NCBI GenBank assembly: GCA_020558355.1
Contig: JAJCKG010000012.1
Span: forward strand, 16,341-80,340
Reading direction: 5' to 3'
Length of the DNA: 64,000 nucleotides
Origin: a bacterium 210820-DFI.6.37
GTDB taxonomy: Bacteria > Bacillota > Clostridia > Peptostreptococcales > Anaerovoracaceae
The notes beneath the pieces were generated by a model. That model ran no database searches, was not told the DNA's origin, and saw only the letters and a program-made list of their open reading frames with translations. This document shows, piece after piece, positions 18,282 to 24,730 of this stretch (position 1 is its first letter; every line of letters begins with the position of its first letter). Position numbers and translations under genes: made by a program.

Positions 18282-18312
18282 AAAAGCGGAAATCGTTTCC
18301 GCTTTTAATTTT
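18282..18312. terminator. bidirectional intrinsic terminator
   Basis: AAAAGCGGAAA (18282-18292), loop TCG, TTTCCGCTTTT (18296-18306): an 11-bp perfect stem with A-runs and T-runs at both sides. It serves the convergent DUF2148 and PAP2 genes. Confidence 0.9.
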
Positions 18313-18942
18313 TTACTTTTCTTCAATTTCAGCTTTCTTGCGCGTTCTGTCTTCAATAGAAATAATGACCATCAATGCGGCAGCTCCCAGGCACCAGCCG
18401 GCCAGCACATCGGTCGGGTAATGGACGCCCATATAGATCCTGCTCAGACCGATAAAGATCCATGGAACGGCCAGAATCACCGTCAGAATATCGGCTTTCT
18501 TCCTGCTCTTTACATATTTTCGCACCAGCCAGATCAGAAGACCGAATACTACCATACTGGTTATGGAATGGCCGCTGGTAAAGGAATATCCTCCCTGCTC
18601 GATAAGGCGCAGAGCCTCATCAGGCCGCGGTCTTTGAACAATAGCCTTCACAACTTTATTAAACGCGGTAACAAAAGCCGCTCCCGCTGAAACCGGTATG
18701 CCGTACCTGCGTCTTGTACCTGGAATAAGAAGCAGCGCAAGGCACAGCGCTGTGATAAACTGCCAATTTCCCATATAGGTAATCACTTTCAATACCCGGG
18801 TAAGACCATCGCTTCTTATAGAATAGACCCACTCCCGAATAACCGTATCAAAGATCAGATCATCACCGGAAAGCACAAAACAGCAAATCACCGCAAACAG
18901 CAATATAGCTCCCGCCATAATCAAGCGTCGTTTTTTCGTCAT
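18313..18942 (-). CDS. PAP2-family membrane phosphatase
   Basis: A 209-residue integral membrane phosphatase with about six helices. The three phosphatase motifs are all present: KAIVQRPRPDEAL, SFTSGHSITS and SRIYMGVHYPTDVLAG, with the catalytic His residues in motifs 2 and 3. Such proteins dephosphorylate phosphatidate, phosphatidylglycerol phosphate or undecaprenyl pyrophosphate on the outer face of the membrane. It is divergent from plsC, which suggests a role in phospholipid turnover, though the substrate is not determined by sequence. Confidence 0.88.
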   Translation of the reverse strand: MTKKRRLIMAGAILLFAVICCFVLSGDDLIFDTVIREWVYSIRSDGLTRVLKVITYMGNWQFITALCLALLLIPGTRRRYGIPVSAGAAFVTAFNKVVKAIVQRPRPDEALRLIEQGGYSFTSGHSITSMVVFGLLIWLVRKYVKSRKKADILTVILAVPWIFIGLSRIYMGVHYPTDVLAGWCLGAAALMVIISIEDRTRKKAEIEEK

Positions 18943-19016
18943 AACAGCAAATTTCCTTGTTTCTTTTTTATCATATTAATTATATACTTTTTCCCTGAAA
19001 ACTTCACTGGTTTTTG

Positions 19017-19025
19017 TGGTATAAT
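19017..19025 (+). promoter_or_regulatory. extended -10 promoter of plsC
   Basis: TGGTATAAT gives TG, one base, TATAAT. No good -35 lies at 17 bases, as is common for extended -10 promoters. The start codon is 46 bases downstream. Confidence 0.6.
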
Positions 19026-19070
19026 AAACGAACTACTTATTAGCGGCATTGCCGCCAGGAGGATAATATT

Positions 19071-19829
19071 ATGAAAGTCATTCAGAATATACCAGGGGTA
19101 GTCCGTATGTACCGCTCGCTGGGTCAGCTGAGTCCCTATAGAAACGGAATAGAAAAAGCAAGAGCCAGAGAGGATTATGATGAAGAGAGAAAAAATATCC
19201 GCATGGCTGAGGATATCTGGTCCAATAAAATTATGAATCTGTTTGGGTCAGAACTGATTGTTCATGGCAAGGAAAACCTTCCAGCCCAAGGCCCTGTTGT
19301 CTTTATCGGCAATCACCAGGGATACGCGGATATTATTGCTTATATCGCTGCTATCAGCCCTTCCATGGCCTTTGCTTTTGTAGCAAAGGACGATTTAGAA
19401 AGGATCCCACTGTATGGTCCATGGATGAGAAGAATACGGAGCGTTTTTATTAAAAGAAATGATCCCCGGGCTTCTTTAAAGGCTATTGATGAGGGAATCG
19501 AGCTGATTGAAAAGGGATTTTCCCTTATGATTTTTCCGGAAGGGACCCGCAGCAAGGGGCCGGAGCCCGGAAGCTTTAAACGGGGAGCTTTCAAGCTGGC
19601 TGTAAAGCCGGGCGTTCCTATTATCCCTGTTTCTCTCAATGGAAGCTACAAAATGTACGAAGAAACCGGCGTGATAAAAGGAGCAAGAATCGATGTGCTT
19701 GTCCATCCCGCTGTGGAAACAAAGGGACTTTCCAGGAAAGAGGAAAAGGAGCTGTGCCTTGCCGTGGAGAAAACTGTAAAGGACGGTATTTTTAAGCTGC
19801 AGGAAATACAGGGTGGAGAGAAGAAGTAA
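19071..19829 (+). CDS. plsC: 1-acyl-sn-glycerol-3-phosphate acyltransferase (PlsC family)
   Basis: Membrane-associated acyltransferase of 252 residues that makes phosphatidate from lysophosphatidate. The catalytic NHxxxxD motif is GNHQGYADI; the glycerol-phosphate-binding motif is FPEGTRSKG; VIPVSLNGS is the third block. An AGGAGGATAATATT leader gives the ribosome site. An N-terminal extension of about 60 residues before the domain is a little longer than usual. It is monocistronic, with a terminator after it. Confidence 0.9.
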   Translation: MKVIQNIPGVVRMYRSLGQLSPYRNGIEKARAREDYDEERKNIRMAEDIWSNKIMNLFGSELIVHGKENLPAQGPVVFIGNHQGYADIIAYIAAISPSMAFAFVAKDDLERIPLYGPWMRRIRSVFIKRNDPRASLKAIDEGIELIEKGFSLMIFPEGTRSKGPEPGSFKRGAFKLAVKPGVPIIPVSLNGSYKMYEETGVIKGARIDVLVHPAVETKGLSRKEEKELCLAVEKTVKDGIFKLQEIQGGEKK

Positions 19830-19850
19830 ATAAGATGAAAAGGATAAGAA

Positions 19851-19893
19851 AAACAGGTTCCTCTAAACGTCGATTTAAAGGACCTGTTTTTTA
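19851..19893. terminator. bidirectional terminator between plsC and the zinc-ribbon gene
   Basis: AAACAGGT(T)CC (19851-19861) pairs with GGACCTGTTT (19880-19889) with one bulged T; T-runs follow on both strands. Confidence 0.8.
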
Positions 19894-19919
19894 TTTGCTA
19901 AATAATTAAGATTTCCGCT

Positions 19920-20618
19920 TTATTCAACAGCCGCCGGTTCCTCTGGCTGAGTTACCGGAGCCTGGGTTGTCGGCTGGGTAGTTGGTTTTGCTGTTGACGG
20001 CTTTTTCGTAGTAGCCTTTGTCTGCCTGCTTTCCTTATTCTCTCTGGTGGAAGGAGCTGTCTGCTCCTGGGTCTGGTCTTGTGTCTGTTCCTGAGTTGGA
20101 GCGGCTGTATAGCTGTTGTTATAATCCTGGGAAGCCGGTTCTGTAGTCGTATCCATATTATCAGGCAGGCTGTCTTTTTTCTTATCTGATCCGGTCAACG
20201 CGAAAATACAGATCAGTATTCCTATAATCACAAGAATAGCGATTACAGCCAAAATGATTTTCGATCCTTTTTTTCCTTTTTTCTTTGGTTTTGCCGATTT
20301 TTTCGGAGCGCCTTTTTTCTTTTTCTTCGGACTCTTCGAGGAAAGGGCACTTTCTGAATTTTTTACTACCCGCTGCTGCCCCGGTTTTCTTTTCTGCTGA
20401 TTGGCGGCTCCGCTTCTCGCTTCCTGCAAAGCCTTCTCCAGCTCTTCCTGACTGTACATCTGGGTATTGGTATTTATTTTCGTCTGCTTTTTCTTCCAAT
20501 TTCTGTCATCTACCTGATTTTCCTGGGCAATATCTGACATGGGACATCCGCAGTGAGGACAGTATTTCGCAAATTCAGATACATATTCGCCGCATTCAGG
20601 ACATTTTAAAAGCGCCAT
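19920..20618 (-). CDS. zinc-ribbon membrane protein with low-complexity extracellular tail
   Basis: A 232-residue protein of unknown function. The N-terminal double zinc knuckle is CPECGEYVSEFAKYCPHCG; a Lys-rich linker (KKKKKGAPKKSAKPKKKGKK) precedes one transmembrane helix (about 123-145, IILAVIAILVIIGILICIF). The C-terminal ~85 residues are rich in Thr, Gln, Pro and Ser and should lie outside the cell. The zinc ribbon is cytoplasmic by the positive-inside rule. GGGAGG precedes the ATG. Its upstream region is one of two copies of the same terminator/promoter module, the other preceding the AlbA_2 regulator gene. Confidence 0.8.
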   Translation of the reverse strand: MALLKCPECGEYVSEFAKYCPHCGCPMSDIAQENQVDDRNWKKKQTKINTNTQMYSQEELEKALQEARSGAANQQKRKPGQQRVVKNSESALSSKSPKKKKKGAPKKSAKPKKKGKKGSKIILAVIAILVIIGILICIFALTGSDKKKDSLPDNMDTTTEPASQDYNNSYTAAPTQEQTQDQTQEQTAPSTRENKESRQTKATTKKPSTAKPTTQPTTQAPVTQPEEPAAVE

Positions 20619-20712
20619 AGTAAATCCTCCCTTTGTAGATTTTAAGTCATTATATCAATTTTGGGGATGGAGAGCAAATTTTTATTTTTTGTTTTTTTTA
20701 TTTTCACTTCTT

Positions 20713-20741
20713 ATTTTATTTAATAACTTAAATTTATTCAA
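20713..20741 (-). promoter_or_regulatory. promoter for the zinc-ribbon gene, in repeat copy 1
   Basis: Minus strand: TTGAAT (20741-20736), 17 bases, TAAAAT (20718-20713). The spacer contains the ATTTAAGTT element. The start is predicted about 87 bases upstream of the ATG. Confidence 0.6.
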
Positions 20742-20800
20742 TAAACTTAAATATAAAACAAGGAACTTAAATTTTTAGATCAAAATTTGAGTTCCTTGTT
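20724..20800. repeat. terminator/promoter module, copy 1 of a 77-78 bp direct repeat
   Basis: Nearly identical to 22293-22370: one substitution and a short stretch of difference in the hairpin loop. It contains three AACTTAAAT elements at 20725, 20744 and 20764 (19- and 20-base spacing), then a 19-bp stem: AACAAGGAACT...AAATTTT pairs with AAAATTTGAGTTCCTTGTT (20782-20800), with one G-T pair. The stem terminates the AlbA_2 regulator transcript arriving from the right. Confidence 0.85.
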
Positions 20801-20809
20801 TTAGTTTCT

Positions 20810-22255
20810 TTATTCACTATAGTAAAGCTGTTTTTGACTTTTTGGTTTATCCGGTATACTTAATTTTATATATCCGTCTTCTACCAACGGCATAACATAC
20901 TTTTGTATTGCATAGGTAACAGAAGAAAGTCCTAAAAATTCACAGATTTCTTTTCTGGTACGAGGCGTTTTACAAAATAGAATTAAATTTTTCATATCTT
21001 CATTTTGTATTTCAGGCAAATGCGCCTCGGTTTCAGGCTCTTTATAAAACTTTACAACAAAGCTCCCCCTCATATCTTGAAATTCAGGTTCTTTTAAGCC
21101 GTATTCTTTCATCGCTTTACGGATCGTAGGAATTCCTGAATAACGATTTTCTGTTATTCCGAGTACTTCCAACAGTGTCGCTAAAACGGGATTTCTTGTA
21201 TCCGGCTGTACTTTTCCAAGCTGATCCATTTTAATCCTTCCGTAGATGCCCCCAGGATTTCGTATTTCCATCCGGTCATCAAACATTAAAATCTGAATGG
21301 GCATTCCCTCTGTGTGGATGCTGTAGTCACGATGTACCAGCGCGTTAATAACTGCTTCCCGGACCGCTGTCATAGGATAATCCGTCCTGTCTTCTCTTTT
21401 TCCATTCTCTGAATTTACGATGGTCATATTTTTCATATTTTTTCTAATGAAAGACAAAGCGGAATCAAGCATTTGTGGGATATTCCCTTCGATCCTTTCA
21501 TTATCTGAAAATCGTTCTCCGCTCAGACCGGTTTCTCCCATTTCCGTTCCTGGTATCACAACAGCCGTTATGCAGAGCTGTGGAAAATAAGCTTGAGGGT
21601 AGGGGCTAAAAGCCATAACAGCGCTTAATGTAACGTTTTCATTTCTTGTAATGCTCATAAGCTCATATATTTGCGCGTCCGATAAAACTGAAAGATTCGG
21701 TTTGCCTTTTTTTAATTTTTCCGCATACTCGCTGAGAGCTTCCTGATTCAAGGTTGAAAAAGAAGCCCGTTTTACTTCACGAATATCATCTTGGTATTTT
21801 TTCCGATAAGCTTCATAACTGTAAATCTCATAATCGGTCATAGGCTCGTCGCTGTCACCGATTCTTACACAGGATCCTTTTAAGCGGCCTCGACCTTTAT
21901 AGTAGCAGGGACGCTCTGATAAATCGATGCCCGGTATCTCTGCGGCTACAAAGCTTTTCCCGTCCTTTTCCAGAACTGTAAGTAATGGTCTCACTGCTGG
22001 TTCCATTTCAAGACATTGCTCATTTATTTTCTTTTGAAGGTCCTGAGCGTCATAAACCCCAGTTTCTTCATAATGATGTTCCTCATCAATACCAAAAATA
22101 ATAATGCCGCCTTCGTCCTGATTGGAAAAGCTGGATAACGTATCATATAACCGCTTTGGGCATCCTTGTCCCGCTTTTTTTAATTCTAAAATTTGACTTT
22201 CGCATTTTAGTTTTTGAATTTCATTTAACTTATTGATAAATTCTTCATTTGTCAT
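20810..22255 (-). CDS. AlbA_2/Schlafen-type DNA-binding regulator with HATPase_c_4 domain
   Basis: A 481-residue putative transcriptional regulator. An N-terminal AlbA_2 (divergent AAA_4) domain (about 10-145, SQILELKKAGQGCP and GGIIIFGIDEE), a central region, an HATPase_c_4-like module (about 300-390, AVREAVINALVHRDYSI and EIRNPGGIYG) and a C-terminal winged helix (about 425-475, PRTRKEICEFLGLSSVTYAI) are visible. The family is widespread, variable in occurrence and poorly characterised. The gene lies between two copies of the 78-bp module, and its own start codon overlaps another AACTTAAAT element (AAGGAGATAACTTAAATG), so autoregulation is plausible. Confidence 0.82.
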   Translation of the reverse strand: MTNEEFINKLNEIQKLKCESQILELKKAGQGCPKRLYDTLSSFSNQDEGGIIIFGIDEEHHYEETGVYDAQDLQKKINEQCLEMEPAVRPLLTVLEKDGKSFVAAEIPGIDLSERPCYYKGRGRLKGSCVRIGDSDEPMTDYEIYSYEAYRKKYQDDIREVKRASFSTLNQEALSEYAEKLKKGKPNLSVLSDAQIYELMSITRNENVTLSAVMAFSPYPQAYFPQLCITAVVIPGTEMGETGLSGERFSDNERIEGNIPQMLDSALSFIRKNMKNMTIVNSENGKREDRTDYPMTAVREAVINALVHRDYSIHTEGMPIQILMFDDRMEIRNPGGIYGRIKMDQLGKVQPDTRNPVLATLLEVLGITENRYSGIPTIRKAMKEYGLKEPEFQDMRGSFVVKFYKEPETEAHLPEIQNEDMKNLILFCKTPRTRKEICEFLGLSSVTYAIQKYVMPLVEDGYIKLSIPDKPKSQKQLYYSE

Positions 22256-22281
22256 TTAAGTTATCTCCTTTATTATTTTAG

Positions 22282-22310
22282 ATTTTACCACTTAACTTAA
22301 ATTTATTCAA
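22282..22310 (-). promoter_or_regulatory. promoter for the AlbA_2 regulator gene, in repeat copy 2
   Basis: Minus strand: TTGAAT (22310-22305), 17 bases, TAAAAT (22287-22282). The geometry is identical to the promoter at 20713-20741. The predicted start is about 20 bases before the ATG. Confidence 0.65.
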
Positions 22311-22370
22311 GAAACTTAAATATAAAACAAGGAACTTAAATTTTTTGTAACAAAATTTGAGTTCCTTGTT
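22293..22370. repeat. terminator/promoter module, copy 2 of a 77-78 bp direct repeat
   Basis: Same content and order as 20724-20800: three AACTTAAAT elements followed by the AACAAGGAACT/AGTTCCTTGTT hairpin. It lies in the 336-base gap between trpS and the regulator gene, 38 bases upstream of the regulator start. Confidence 0.85.
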
Positions 22371-22390
22371 CTTACTGCTCTATTCCAGAT

Positions 22391-22429
22391 CATATATTTT
22401 TTCTGCCAATTTTGCAGAAAAAATATATG
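22391..22429. terminator. perfect 16-bp hairpin downstream of trpS
   Basis: CATATATTTTTTCTGC (22391-22406), 7-base loop, GCAGAAAAAATATATG (22414-22429). It is about 160 bases beyond the trpS stop and has no separate U-run after the stem, so its role as trpS terminator is uncertain. The rest of the gap (22430-22591) contains AT-rich sequence with no gene seen. Confidence 0.45.
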
Positions 22430-22591
22430 AATTCAAGGGATTCCGGTTCTGCTTTAGGTAAAATACCTGGATTTATTCCAATATATCCAAAACCGGCCGC
22501 TGCAGCCCTGATTTTTTTATATTTTTTCCTTCATTAAAACTAAAAAAATATACTTTGAAAAAGAAGAAGCTGCAGGCATATCCTTTATAAC

Positions 22592-23572
22592 TTAATATCC
22601 AAGACCAAAATTGTCTTTTACGCGCTTCATAGTCTTTTCCGCAATAACGCCTGCCCGTTCGGCTCCATCCTTTAAGACGCGGATCAATTCATCCGATTCC
22701 CGAATTTCATTGAACCTCTCTTTAATCGGCGCGAGAGCGTCTACTGTGACTTCCACCAGTTCTTTCTTAAAATCACCGTAGCCGCAGCCTTCATATTTTT
22801 TCTCAATATCCGCAATCTCCATGCCGGAGAATACGCTGTAGATGTTAATAAGATTGCTGACACCCGGCTTGTTTTCAGGATCAAAGCGGATGCTTCCTTC
22901 TGAATCAGTTGTTGCCCGCATGATGGATTTCTTAATCTTATTTGGTTCATCCAGAAGGGAAATGCGGCTGTGAATATTTTCCGCGCTCTTGCTCATTTTC
23001 TTTGTCGGGTCATCCAGAGCCATGATACGGGCTCCGGCTTTCAGAAAACGTCCGTCCGGCACTACGAATGTCTTTTTATACTTATTATTAATTCGAATAG
23101 CAATATCTCTGCACAGCTCAATATGCTGCTTCTGATCGTTTCCAACAGGTACAATATCCGCGTCATAAAGCAGAATATCCGCTGCCATCAGAATCGGATA
23201 AGTAAACAGTCCGGTAGGAGCGGATTCTTTACCTTTGCTCTTATCTTTGAATTGAGTCATTCTGGACAGCTCGCCTGTATAGGAATTGCAGGTTAAAATC
23301 CAGGAAAGCTCCGCGTGGCCCGAAACATCCGACTGCACAAAGATAATAGACTTTGAAGGATCGATGCCTACTGCCATATAGAGGGCCGCGACATCCAGCG
23401 TGTGCTTTCTCAGTTCCTTTGGATCCTGAGGAACTGTAATAGAATGCATATCTACGATACAATAGATACATTCATTTTCATCCTGAAGCTCTACAAACTG
23501 TTTTAACGCTCCCATATAATTTCCAATATGGATATTTCCTGTAGGCTGCACGCCCGAAAAAACTCTTTTCAT
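22592..23572 (-). CDS. trpS: tryptophanyl-tRNA synthetase (TrpS)
   Basis: Class Ic aminoacyl-tRNA synthetase charging tRNA-Trp; 326 residues, normal bacterial length. PTGNIHIGNYMGAL holds the HIGH motif variant and KKMSKSAENI the KMSKS loop. AGGAGGAG lies upstream of the ATG and overlaps the end of the sigma factor gene, 15 bases away. It is thus likely the last gene of a gyrB-gyrA-rsbW-sig-trpS transcript, an unusual setting for trpS. Confidence 0.95.
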   Translation of the reverse strand: MKRVFSGVQPTGNIHIGNYMGALKQFVELQDENECIYCIVDMHSITVPQDPKELRKHTLDVAALYMAVGIDPSKSIIFVQSDVSGHAELSWILTCNSYTGELSRMTQFKDKSKGKESAPTGLFTYPILMAADILLYDADIVPVGNDQKQHIELCRDIAIRINNKYKKTFVVPDGRFLKAGARIMALDDPTKKMSKSAENIHSRISLLDEPNKIKKSIMRATTDSEGSIRFDPENKPGVSNLINIYSVFSGMEIADIEKKYEGCGYGDFKKELVEVTVDALAPIKERFNEIRESDELIRVLKDGAERAGVIAEKTMKRVKDNFGLGY

Positions 23573-23587
23573 TTGCTTGTTCTCCTC

Positions 23588-24322
23588 CTAGCACTGCGCT
23601 TCCTGCCTGAAACGCTCTTTTATATTTTTTTCCGCACGGGAAATCGTCATCTGAGAAACACCCAGCCGTTTGGCAATTTCCGCCTGAGACCGGTTTTCCA
23701 CAAAGCGCTCTCTGAAAATAAACCGGTTCGTATCGCTCAGTTCATTCAGCACTTTTTCAATCATTTCCCTGTATTCCAGCCGATCAAATCCTGTTTCTTC
23801 CATAGCCGCGTATTTTTCCAGGGCCGGGGCGTCCCCATCCTCTCCCGCTTCATCAAAAGTCTGATTGAGAGAAAACGCATTATAAGCCATGCCGCTTTCC
23901 ATAGCCTGGATCACTTCCTCCTCGGAACATCCGGCATGCTGAGCCAGCTCCGGCACAGTAGGGTTCCTCTGCAGAAGGTTTGCCAGCTCTTCTTTCGAAG
24001 CCTGAAGCTTTCCTGATAATTCCTTCAGTCTGCGGGGAACCTTTACACTCCACTCTTTATCCCGGAAATACTTCTTGATTTCTCCAATAATAGTAGGTGT
24101 AGCAAAACTGGAAAACTCATACCCCTTGGAAGGATCGTACCGCTCTACAGCAGAAATCAGAGCCATGGCTCCTACCTGGTAAAGGTCATCATATTCCACG
24201 CCTTTATTCAGATATTTTCTGATCAAAATATCTACCATGTACAGATAAGACTCTACGATTTCATTTCGGACAGAAACATCGCCTGTCTTTTTATACCGGT
24301 CGAACAATTCCTGTTTCAGCAT
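23588..24322 (-). CDS. SigB/SigF/SigG-family RNA polymerase sigma factor, likely SigB-type
   Basis: A 244-residue sigma-70 factor. Region 2 is YDDLYQVGAMALISAVERYD and GYEFSSFATPTIIGEIKKYFRD; region 3 is VPRRLKELSGKLQ; region 4 is NRSQAEIAKRLGVSQMTISR. Length and motifs fit the SigB/SigF/SigG group. Its ATG overlaps the stop of the RsbW-like gene by 7 bases, and the pair follows gyrA, the same neighbourhood as the C. difficile sigB operon. I therefore favour a general stress sigma factor over SigF, but sequence alone does not settle it. Confidence 0.85.
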   Translation of the reverse strand: MLKQELFDRYKKTGDVSVRNEIVESYLYMVDILIRKYLNKGVEYDDLYQVGAMALISAVERYDPSKGYEFSSFATPTIIGEIKKYFRDKEWSVKVPRRLKELSGKLQASKEELANLLQRNPTVPELAQHAGCSEEEVIQAMESGMAYNAFSLNQTFDEAGEDGDAPALEKYAAMEETGFDRLEYREMIEKVLNELSDTNRFIFRERFVENRSQAEIAKRLGVSQMTISRAEKNIKERFRQEAQC

Positions 24323-24720
24323 TTACGTTTCACCATTCTGATGCGATTATTCTCGCCTTCTTCTCTAAGAATTTCCACTTCATCCATCAGAGATTTTATG
24401 ACATAAATACCCAGATTTCCCTCATTTGGACAGTCGATGCATGGTTTCTTATACTTCTCCAGACTGTGTACGCGGGAAGTATCTGAAATCAAAACCGTAA
24501 TCTGATCCGGCTCGATCCTGCATTCCACATTATAAAACTCACTGAATCCGTCAAAACCATGGCAAGTAATGATTTTACAAGCTTCACCAACCGCAATTTC
24601 AATGTCTTCTATGGCTTCTATATTAAAATTTGCCGCCCCGGCCGCGGAACCGACAGCAAGCTTTGCTGTCTTTACATACTCCGGCTTGCCAGGTATTGAG
24701 AATTTTAACAAATCACCCAT
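24316..24720 (-). CDS. RsbW/SpoIIAB-like anti-sigma factor (GHKL ATPase fold)
   Basis: A 134-residue protein with the HATPase_c layout. EIAVGEACKIITCHG aligns to the N box, where the usual metal-coordinating Asn (EAxTN) is Ile; DTSRVHS stands at the DxGxG G1 box with both Gly replaced; GNLGIYVIKSLMDEVE is a well-kept G2/C-terminal block. The family binds its sigma factor and phosphorylates an RsbV antagonist. No rsbV is present here, and kinase activity looks doubtful. It starts 10 bases after gyrA and overlaps the sigma gene. Confidence 0.85.
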   Translation of the reverse strand: MGDLLKFSIPGKPEYVKTAKLAVGSAAGAANFNIEAIEDIEIAVGEACKIITCHGFDGFSEFYNVECRIEPDQITVLISDTSRVHSLEKYKKPCIDCPNEGNLGIYVIKSLMDEVEILREEGENNRIRMVKRKC

Positions 24721-24730
24721 TTAAAATCTC

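Noticed and set aside
20724..20800. CRISPR-like spaced repeats
   Set aside because: The AACTTAAAT elements are 9 bases with about 10-base gaps and only three per module, inside a terminator/promoter unit; spacers are not unique inserts.
23588..24720. Calling the pair spoIIAB-sigF (sporulation operon)
   Set aside because: spoIIAA is absent, the position after gyrA matches the sigB locus of C. difficile, and the anti-sigma ATP site is degenerate. SigF identity cannot be excluded, so the broader family name was used.
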